A stretch of DNA of 64,000 nt. Origin: Phanerodontia chrysosporium (taxonomy: Eukaryota > Basidiomycota > Agaricomycetes > Polyporales > Phanerochaetaceae). A program made the translations under genes and the position numbers. The stretch's first letter is position 1. Every line of letters begins with the position of its first letter. Positions 56,780 through 64,000 of the stretch are shown piece after piece. Under the pieces are notes generated by a model. The model saw nothing but the letters and a program-made list of their open reading frames with translations, was not told the origin of the DNA and made no database searches. The stretch lies in assembly GCA_001910725.1 (NCBI GenBank), contig MJGA01000013.1, forward strand, positions 620,001 through 684,000, read 5' to 3'.

Positions 56780-59700
56780 GATTGGTGGATGTGTCCCGTT
56801 CTATTTATCTAGCCTAGTGCGTCTGGTCCTCTGTCTTTGCCTCTTGATACCCGCTTGCTCATTGGATACCTGTAGACTTTATATGTACATATTTGTGATC
56901 CGTTTCTTCTTTCCCAGAACGCCCATGATGTCCTTGTTGACTGGCATACACCACCCGCGTATACGAATTCCGTTGTTTGAGATGTATCTGCCGTCGCTAA
57001 CCTGACTACTCGCAAGCAAATGCACACGTCCTCTCCTCGGAAATACGACGCGAATTTCACGTTTCGCTTCCTCGAGTGCCTATCGCACAGTTCGGCAGCG
57101 TGTTTCTCCAGGTGCGGTTCCCTCGTAAAGCGTAATTGTCAGCACGCGTTGGCGTACCGATTGGAATATCGTGCGCCCGGTAAGGACGACGCGTTGCTCT
57201 CGTGGTCGCGTGACCGCGTCAAGGGCGTGCACGCTCCGTGCATGCCTGGGACGGTGCTTCGGCAGCAGTGTCATCCAAGAGATATTTTAAGCTGATTCGG
57301 GCACGTTTACGGCTGCACGCAGGGATACCGGATGCTCAGGATGGCGTCCGGATGAGATGGCGTGTAGGCTCCGGTTTGACATTCTTACACCCACCGCGAC
57401 GATATGCACCCAGAGATCCGACAAGCCCTTGGAATGTCCGCAATCTGCAGGATGCTGAGCACAACGTGCCCGGGCCGGAGGCAATGCCGCCGCGAGACCG
57501 GACCGTGCCATTCAGCCATCGCGTCGCCCTCGCATACGCGCAACGAAGCACGCTGCATCCCAGCAAACACGACGGACCGCCACGCCCAAGACGCTATCTG
57601 CACGCCCGACGACGACCTGATGGTCACCTACCACCGGGCACCGGCAAGAGCACATCCGAACCGCCGCCCACAGATCTGCCCATCACCACTGGCACCGGCG
57701 AATGAAGCAACGAGCACGCTGACAGCGCAGCAGCGCGATCTGCCATGCGCGCCCATCCGGGCCATCGTGTGCTGGCACGCTGTCCGCGACGGCAGAAGCG
57801 CAAGGCACGACCACCGGGCGCGTCGGTCGGCGCGGGGTTCCAGCACGGCCACATGAGCGCGTCACTCGCGCATCGTTGTTCTCGGTGGTGCACCACTGCT
57901 CTCGCCCTCCAGCCCCTGCCGAGCCGCGCCCGCGCGTCCGCGGACACATCGGGGGCGCGGCGTGCACACTCGTGCATGACGTCGGTCACGCGTGGGCTCA
58001 TCGGGCGGGGGAGGGGGGGGGGCGCAGACGGCCAGGGCCATGCCGCGGGTCCTCGCGCGGTATCCCGTCTGCTGTGCGCGACATGCGGACGAGTCCCTGG
58101 TACCGGTGCGCACATGCATCGAGGGGGAAGCCTGCGTGCGTACTGCGGTGCCCGTGCGCGGGCGACAGTGGAGCGCCCGGGCCACGCCGGCGGCGCAAAT
58201 CGACGACGCGCGACGCGCGGCAGCAGCAGCGCCCGCCACTGCTGCCCACGTCAACCGGCGGGCGCCCCCCAGGCGGAGCAGCCACTCGGCCGTTTGATAG
58301 ATCCTGCCAGGACACCCGGTGGACACCCGGTGTGGACACAGGACGCGGCAGACGTGCGTTTTTTTCCGCCTCGCGTCGCGGAGTGTTGGGCCGTCTTGCC
58401 TCGCGTGCCGCATCTGGCGTGCCGCGGCACGCTGCGCCGGCGGCGTGGCGTGTGGCGTGCTTGCGCGCGATGTGGTCGGGGGCCGTGCGGGGCTTGGTGG
58501 CTGCCCGTGGAGGTCTCTCTGTGAGCTTGTGGGCTTGCGGCCTTGGGGTGCTGTTGGCGGAGGGTCGGCCGGCGGCAACGACGATGTGAGATCATGCTCA
58601 CCGACGTGCAGCTCGACGCCACGCCGGCGACGGCGCACAGTGTTCATCATGCGGCCCTCCATGGACATCATCTCTGCGCGATATTGCGCTGGAGATGGGG
58701 CCGGCGGTGGGCCTGCGCGCCGAGAGCGTTCCTCGGAGCACACGGCCGGAGCAAAGGCTTGGATCAAGTGGTGCACAACAAGGCCAGACGAGTCTGTGGC
58801 ACGGTCAGCAAAGCGAGGACACGCAGGAGGAGCAAAGTTCAGTGCACGTGGCACACTTCCCACGGTCTCTGCCCCTCGCCCAGACGCAGACTTTGCTCGC
58901 GAAGCATACGAAACTCTGCTGCAGCATCCCCACTCGCGGTTCCTATACGCTTCATCCCCAAGGAATGCTTGGAATTGTCCACGGCGGCACCTCGATGTTC
59001 TCGCGATAAATTGCCCGCCATTCAAATCTCGCGGGACGCTTGCTTCTAGGGGAACGCCCCCATCTCTCGCATCATTTCGTAAAGTGTTGTCTCTCCAGGT
59101 GACCCATTACATTCAACGAACGTTTGCGCTCCCAGGCCCACTTGTCCCGCGCGAGACGCACCGCGCGCGTGAGGCGCTGGCATGCTTCGCATCGCGCGTT
59201 TACGTACAATCCGCGCCAGTGCTACTGGCGATTTATTGCACGGTGCGTGCCTGGGCGGCTGCGCGGGCCTCCGAACAGAATCTGACGCAGCGGGGCCACC
59301 GCGCTGGGCCGCCGGCTCTGCGCTATCCCCGGCGGCGGCGGCAGCAGGAGCAGCAGCAGCGTCGCACAGCGCGCGTCCGCGACGCCCTGGGCCGCTCCTG
59401 GACGCTCCCTAGGCACGGCCAGAGGCGGTCCATGCGCGGGAGGCAAAAAAACGCTCCCAGGCACGCACCGCGTCGCAGCGGGCCAGGCGCGTGCGCGTGC
59501 GAGCGAAACACGCCCATTGTCGCCTGCACCGCCACGCGCGGTATGCCAGAAAACGCATCTCACCTCAATCTCGCGCAGCGCGACGCCCAGCCGTGGCTGC
59601 GCCCCTCGCCAGGGGCTGCACACGCACGCGCACATTCGTCCTGCGCACGAAGCGACGTCAGAAACAGCCTCGCAGATCGCCCACGTCAGACGACCTGCGG

Positions 59701-60342
59701 CCTGGCGCGCTGCGTCGCCTCTCATGTGTGCCCGAGACAGCCCCCCAGCCCCGTGCGCGGCCCAAAAAGCCTGTTCGATGTATTCTGTCAACCGGCGGGC
59801 GCTCCGCGATATTGCGCGCGCGGTTGCATTCCTCCGCGCGCGTGCACGTGCGGGCGATGGCCCGGTGCAGCGCGCGCACGGGACCACCCTGTGGCGTCCC
59901 GCGCGCCCAGGCACGCCCGGTTCCGAAATGCCCCCCCCCCCTTCGTCGCGGCCCCAGCGCTGCGGCATCAGCGGGCGGCGGCACAGAAGCCAGCCCCCGT
60001 CCGCCGCGCAGTCGCCTTCCCTGCAACGCGGCCCCCCTTCTAGCTGCATTCCACGCCCCGTCTCGCGCCGCCCGCCTACCCACTGAATGCCGAAGCGCAC
60101 CTGTGCCCGGCGACGATCGGCCACCCTCCCCTCCCCCCCTATGTGCTCTCTTCCTGCGTCAGGCAGTGGCGAGGACCCGCCGCCCGCCCGCCGCGTTTTC
60201 GAAAATGTCCCTTCCGCATTGCCCCGCGCCCCCCTCCCCCCCCCCCCCCCCTGCGCGCCGTGGCGCCGTGCTGCCGCATCCGCGTCTGTTTCGTCTCCTG
60301 CGGCCGTATCCCCTCGGTAGCGCGTCTGGCGTGCCTGGGCGC

Positions 60343-60352
<10 letters not shown>

Positions 60353-60375
<23 letters not shown>

Positions 60376-60376
60376 A
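60353..60376. repeat. (CA)12 microsatellite
   Basis: Twelve uninterrupted CA units, preceded by a short CG run. Confidence 0.9.
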
Positions 60377-61189
60377 GCCAGCGTACAGGCGACGCGGCGC
60401 GGATCCCCACCCGCTGCTTGTCGGCGCAGCGCGCGCACGCCTCGGAGGCCCGGGCGGGATGCGCGGCAGGGCGCGCATCAGCGATAGCCTGCTCGCCCGC
60501 CCCCCCATCTTGCTCCCGCGTCGAGCGCGCGCGCACGCGTTCTTTTGCTGTTCTGGTTCCGGTTCTGGGCCTGTGCGTGTCTTCCGCGCCGAGACACCAC
60601 CGCCCAGGACCACTCTATCATCCGCCGGGAGCGACAGGACGTTTCGCAGCGGTGTCTCTCTGCCCAAACCGGCGTCTGCCGAACAAGAAAGAAAGAAAGT
60701 GAAAAAAAATCCACCCACCCCTCGCAAACCCAACCCCCGCGGCGCGCACCGCACCGCCGCAAAGAAAATAAAACCTGCTCCCGAGCCGCAGAAAGAACCC
60801 GCTCCGCGAACCCGAACGCGCGAACAACCGCCCATATACGAGAGTCCCTCGCCAAGCTCTTCTGGGTGTGCGAAGCCCCCCCCCCCCTTCGCGCACCTGC
60901 CGTAACCCAGGCCTCGCACGCAGATCCCAGAAACGCGCGCCCCAGCACGAGGGAGCCGGGAGGGGGAGGGGAAGGGGGGACCCTTGGCAGGATCTATCAC
61001 GCATCCGCCTTTTTTGCGTGCTTGCCATTCAGTTCCTGCCGCGGGCTTCCATTGTGCGCGGGCTGTGCGCGCGCGCGCGCGTCACCTGGCCTCTTGGCCA
61101 GAATCGAGCAAGTGGGGAAAAGAAAAAGGCGCGCGGGGCCCCTCCTGCGTCGCCCGCGGCCGCGAAGGGTGTTCGGCTTTTTCTTCCTC

Positions 61190-61213
61190 TTTTTTTTTTT
61201 TTTTTTTTTTTTT
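61190..61213. repeat. poly-T tract, 24 bases
   Basis: Twenty-four T in a row, followed by C-T3-C-T7. On the minus strand it is an A-rich tract. It lies about 620 bp downstream of the homeodomain stop codon. Confidence 0.85.
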
Positions 61214-61385
61214 CTTTCTTTTTTTGCGTGGGCGGGGGTCGTGCGCTCGAGCGTTACCTGCAGCACTCAGGGAGAGCGGGGAACGGATTGCGAAGGAGAA
61301 GAGAAAAAAAAAAGTATATCTATCTCGAGGAGGCAAAATTACACTGTGGGCAGCATCGAGTACAGTACTTTACAACGGCCCTGCT

Positions 61386-61404
61386 GCGCGCGCGCGCGCG
61401 CGCG
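61386..61404. repeat. GC dinucleotide tract
   Basis: Alternating GC for 19 bases, potentially Z-DNA forming. A shorter similar tract is at about 61066-61081. Confidence 0.8.
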
Positions 61405-61830
61405 GGCGGAGGTATACATTCGGGGGGAAGCACAGGACAAAAAAACACACACGACGGACAACAGCGGGACACACGATGACACACATAAAGAAAAGGGTGG
61501 GGGCGACGATCACAGCAGGGCTGACAGCGAAGCAGGGGGGCAGCGAGTACGAAACGATGAGGAGAGGTCCGTGGGGAGAGCAGCACACGAATACACGGGA
61601 GGCGAGAAACGAGCGGCGGGGGGGGGGGCGGGGCGGCGGCGGCGGGGGAGGGCATTAGGCGGGTGCGGGGCGTAGCGTAGGGCGCGTTGAGGCGAGTGGT
61701 GAACGAGGGTCCGTTTGGGTGTGGGGACAGCACCGAGTCTAGAGGGTCCAGCCGGGAAACAGAGAGAGAGCGAGCAAACAGCGAGATGCGAGCGGCGGAC
61801 GGCGACACCAAAAACAAAAAGGGCGCCGCC

Positions 61831-63675
61831 CTAGTGCGGCGTCGTATATCCCGACCCCGGCTGCGGCGAGACCGAGTGCCCGTGGTCGGGAAACGCATAC
61901 TGCCCCGCGCCGCACCGCCGCCGCCGCCCGCGCCGCCGTCGGGCGCCGCGCCGCGGCTGTAGCTGCTCTGGTACAGCCCAGCGCCGCCAAACGCGGACGC
62001 GCCGCCCATGCTCGCGGGCGCGCTGAGCGGGACGCCGAGGTAGCCCGCGGCCGCGCCGCCCGCGCCGACGTGTGCGCTCGGGTGCAGCGCGCCGCCGCGC
62101 CGTACGGGAGGCGCGTGTAGCTCGCGTCGAGCGCATACGGGTGCTGGTGGTGCTGGTGGTGGTGCGCTGCGGGCGCGTGGCTGCTGCTGATGCTGCGCGC
62201 CATGCCGACCATGTGCCGGGTGCTGCTCGCGCCGCCGCCGCCGCCGCCGCCGGGGAGCGCGTACTCGGGCAGCGACTGCAGCGACATCGGGTGGTACAGC
62301 GTGAGGCCGTCCGCGGGCATCGACGCGCGCCGCCCGCTGTCGAGCAGGCTCGGGCGCGGCTGCGCGGCGGCGTACGGCATGTTGGTCTGGGGGCCGGCAG
62401 CGGCGCGGTGTGCGGGCGCGAGGATGCGGCGGCGGGCCTGCGATGGCGGTCAGCGTCCACAGCCAACACGAAAAAATCAAAGCGACGCACGTTGATCATC
62501 CAGTTGGACACCTGGGACATGCTGAGGCCCGTGGCGTTGCAGAGCGCCTTCTTCTCCTCCTCGCTCGGGTACGGGTGGTCCGAGTGGCGGTGGAGCCAGT
62601 CTTTGAGGTAGTCGGTGACGGGCTTGGGGAGCTTGCCGCGCTTGCGGGGCGGGCGGTCGACGAGGGACGGAGGCTGCTGGGCGGCCTGCTGCTGCTGCTG
62701 CTGCTGCTGGGGCGAGCGGGTCGGGGACGCGGTGACGGCGATGGCGGGTGCGCCGGCGTTGTTCGCGGTGCTGGCGCCGACGAGGCCGCTGGCCGCAGAG
62801 GACGGGGCGGACATGGACGGATAGTCGGGGGCGGCAAAGGAGGACGCCCAGTCGTGCTCGTTCTTGACCTGGGTGCGGGCGGGGCGGTCGTGGCCTGCGA
62901 TGCGGGAGACGCCGGCGTAGAGGCCCGGCTGGCGGTCGTCGGCGTACTTGAGGCTCGGGGAGCCGGCGGCTGCGGGGGCGCGGCTCGGCGTCGAGGCGGG
63001 GCGGGCGATGCCGGACGCCCAGCTATCGTCGGAGACAGAGGTCGCGCCCGAGAGCGGTGAGTGGCCCGAGAAGGAAAGCGATGAGCTGCCGGAAAAGGCA
63101 CTGCCCGGCACGGAGGTGCTGTACTCGCCGCCCTGGTACGGCGGGATCTGCGTGAGCGCCGTGAGGCGCGGGCGGCGGCTGTCGTCGGCTCCGCCGCTGT
63201 GCTCGCCGTCGCCGCCGGCTGCGGCCGGGAACTGGTACGCGGACAGCGCGGCGTGCGGCTGCGGGCTGCGGTGGAGGGACGACGTCGGGGTCGGCAGTCG
63301 GAGGTGGTTCGGCGCCGACGTCGGGTCGTGCAGTGTCGAGGGCAGGGAAGCGCGGCGGAGCTCGTGGTGGCGGTCCTGGAAGGTCGACGCGATGCTGGGA
63401 AGCTGGACGCGGGGGCTGTGGTGGGAGCTGAGCTCGCTGCGGGCGTCGTCGTCGGGAGGGATGGCAGCAGGAGCGGGGTGGGGCGACCAGGACTGTTGCT
63501 GCTGCTGGGCGGGGTCGTCTGGACGCGTCTTCTTGGGGACGGGGGACGCAGAGGGGGAAAAGTCAAAGGGGCGTTTGGAGTGGAGACTGCTGTCCGACGC
63601 GGCGGAGCTGGACATGCGGCGGAGGTCTGCGTAGTCTGTCTCCGCGTCGGACGAGTGCGGGGTGTGCCTGTGCAT
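61831..63675 (-). CDS. TALE/KN homeodomain transcription factor
   Basis: A predicted nuclear DNA-binding protein. Exon 1 (62491-63675) starts MHRHTPHSSDAETDY; it is Ser/Pro-rich with a possible NLS (PVPKKTRPDD), a Gln run of eight, and the homeodomain RGKLPKPVTDYLKDWLHR, then SDHPYPSEEEKKALCNATG, a TALE-type three-residue loop insertion, and recognition helix LSMSQVSNWMIN. A 53-bp intron splits helix 3; exon 2 (from 62437) continues ARRRIL. The tail is Gly/His/Ala-rich and ends SPQPGSGYTTPH. Two one-base frame changes are needed in that tail (about 62090-62102 and 61902-61930), both in GC-rich triplet runs. It resembles Cup9/Tos8/PBX-type regulators rather than mating-type HD1/HD2 proteins. 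Targets unknown. Confidence 0.85.
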   Translation of the reverse strand: MHRHTPHSSDAETDYADLRRMSSSAASDSSLHSKRPFDFSPSASPVPKKTRPDDPAQQQQQSWSPHPAPAAIPPDDDARSELSSHHSPRVQLPSIASTFQDRHHELRRASLPSTLHDPTSAPNHLRLPTPTSSLHRSPQPHAALSAYQFPAAAGGDGEHSGGADDSRRPRLTALTQIPPYQGGEYSTSVPGSAFSGSSSLSFSGHSPLSGATSVSDDSWASGIARPASTPSRAPAAAGSPSLKYADDRQPGLYAGVSRIAGHDRPARTQVKNEHDWASSFAAPDYPSMSAPSSAASGLVGASTANNAGAPAIAVTASPTRSPQQQQQQQQAAQQPPSLVDRPPRKRGKLPKPVTDYLKDWLHRHSDHPYPSEEEKKALCNATGLSMSQVSNWMINVRRFDFFVLAVDADRHRRPAAASSRPHTAPLPAPRPTCRTPPRSRARACSTAGGARRCPRTASRCTTRCRCSRCPSTRSPAAAAAAARAAPGTWSAWRAASAAATRPQRTTTSTTSTRMRSTRATRASRTARRRAAPERTRRRGRRGRGLPRRPAQRAREHGRRVRVWRRWAVPEQLQPRRGARRRRGRRRRCGAGQYAFPDHGHSVSPQPGSGYTTPH

Positions 63676-64000
63676 GGACAGAGAGGGAAAGCGGGTCAGC
63701 AGGAGCGGCGAGGGACGAGGACGAGGAGGACGGACAAGAGGGCAGCTGGAGAGGGAGCCGCAGAGAGAGCCGGCACGTCGAACCTGAGCGGGTCGATCCC
63801 CGTCGACAGAGACTTGGTGTCCTGCGTGCTGCAGCCACAACTCGAGGTTAGAATATGTCCTTATTCAGGCGGCGCGCAACAGAAGGGCAGAATCGAAGGG
63901 ACGGCGCGAGCGTGCACGCCAGAACGGGGGTGACAGCTGACAGGGATGGTGGCGTGCCTAGCCAAATGCTGATGGGAGCGCGCGCGAGAGAGAGAGACTC
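63676..64000. other. upstream region of the homeodomain gene
   Basis: About 325 bp. The frame continues upstream of the ATG at 63675 without another ATG, and a (GA)n-like run (GCGAGAGAGAGAGAC) ends the window. It probably holds the 5' leader or promoter. Confidence 0.4.

Larger units (their letters stand above)
56780..61830. other. 5-kb GC-rich gene-poor region
   Basis: From the stop of the F-box-like gene to the stop of the homeodomain gene. The part from about 57.7 to 61 kb is extremely GC-rich, so long frames open on several strands at once by lack of AT-rich stop codons; their translations are Arg/Ala/Pro-rich without domains. The stretch has CA, GC, poly-C and poly-T tracts. It could hold the 3' region of the homeodomain gene or a noncoding transcript; I see no gene that can be supported. 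Confidence 0.5.

Noticed and set aside
57862..59025. 387-codon minus-strand open frame
   Set aside because: Same GC-driven effect; low-complexity and no motif.
59222..61000. 592-codon minus-strand open frame
   Set aside because: It overlaps long open frames on the other strand (58319-60043, 59491-60702), all in very GC-rich DNA where stops are rare; composition is Arg/Gly/Ala-rich with no domain or splice logic.
62496..63566. Pro/Arg-rich frame of 356 codons
   Set aside because: Out-of-frame reading of the homeodomain exon.
61831..63675. Homeodomain gene as a mating-type locus
   Set aside because: It lacks a divergently paired HD partner and the neighbours usual at basidiomycete HD mating loci are not seen; the domain is of the KN/PBX kind.
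1..64000. tRNA, rRNA or CRISPR loci
   Set aside because: No clear tRNA A/B box pairs with a cloverleaf were spotted, no rRNA-like stretch, and no spaced direct-repeat array; the CAT anticodon arm at 30449-30470 is part of a retrotransposon primer site, not a tRNA gene.

Overview
The window is nuclear DNA of a filamentous basidiomycete, most likely a wood-decay-type agaricomycete. The evidence is short introns (about 45-80 bp, mostly GT-AG) that break nearly every gene, a class I hydrophobin, an expanded F-box family, a fungal Stealth-type phosphotransferase, a Ty1/copia retrotransposon, and high GC with dense two-strand coding. All gene models were assembled by hand from splice signals and conserved motifs, so exon edges are predictions.

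Layout. 1-3 kb: an uncharacterised partial gene and a P-loop GTPase-like gene. 3-21 kb: an accessory block with seven related two-exon F-box genes, a serine-rich orphan, a large E3 ligase with three CCCH fingers, an RBR module and a C-terminal CaaX box, and a cytochrome P450 whose frame looks broken. 22-25 kb: a six-cysteine hydrophobin and a many-exon ADP-ribosyltransferase (PARP-like) gene that simple ORF calling misses. 25.4-31.0 kb: a complete, young copia element (two 523-bp LTRs, 5-bp target duplication, intact 1495-codon gag-pol). 31-57 kb: a conserved housekeeping block with a DHX33/Dhr2-type DEAH helicase and RRP6 diverging from one promoter, a Stealth/XPT1-like phosphotransferase, DUG2 (WD40 plus M20 peptidase), USB1, a FIST-domain protein, the urease accessory GTPase UreG, a RING-H2 ligase with an N-myristoylation signal, a METTL25-type methyltransferase and an F-box-like protein. 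57-62 kb: a very GC-rich stretch with microsatellites and no gene I can support. 62-63.7 kb: a TALE/KN homeodomain gene.

Two themes link the genes. Ubiquitin signalling is over-represented: eight F-box or F-box-like proteins, one RBR ligase and one RING-H2 ligase, the two ligases carrying different predicted lipid anchors. The helicase/RRP6/USB1/METTL25 group is consistent with RNA metabolism. Several conserved genes contain single-base frame breaks, all of the same sense (one base missing), some in short homopolymers. This pattern fits consensus errors at least as well as true gene decay and should be resolved before any gene here is called a pseudogene.
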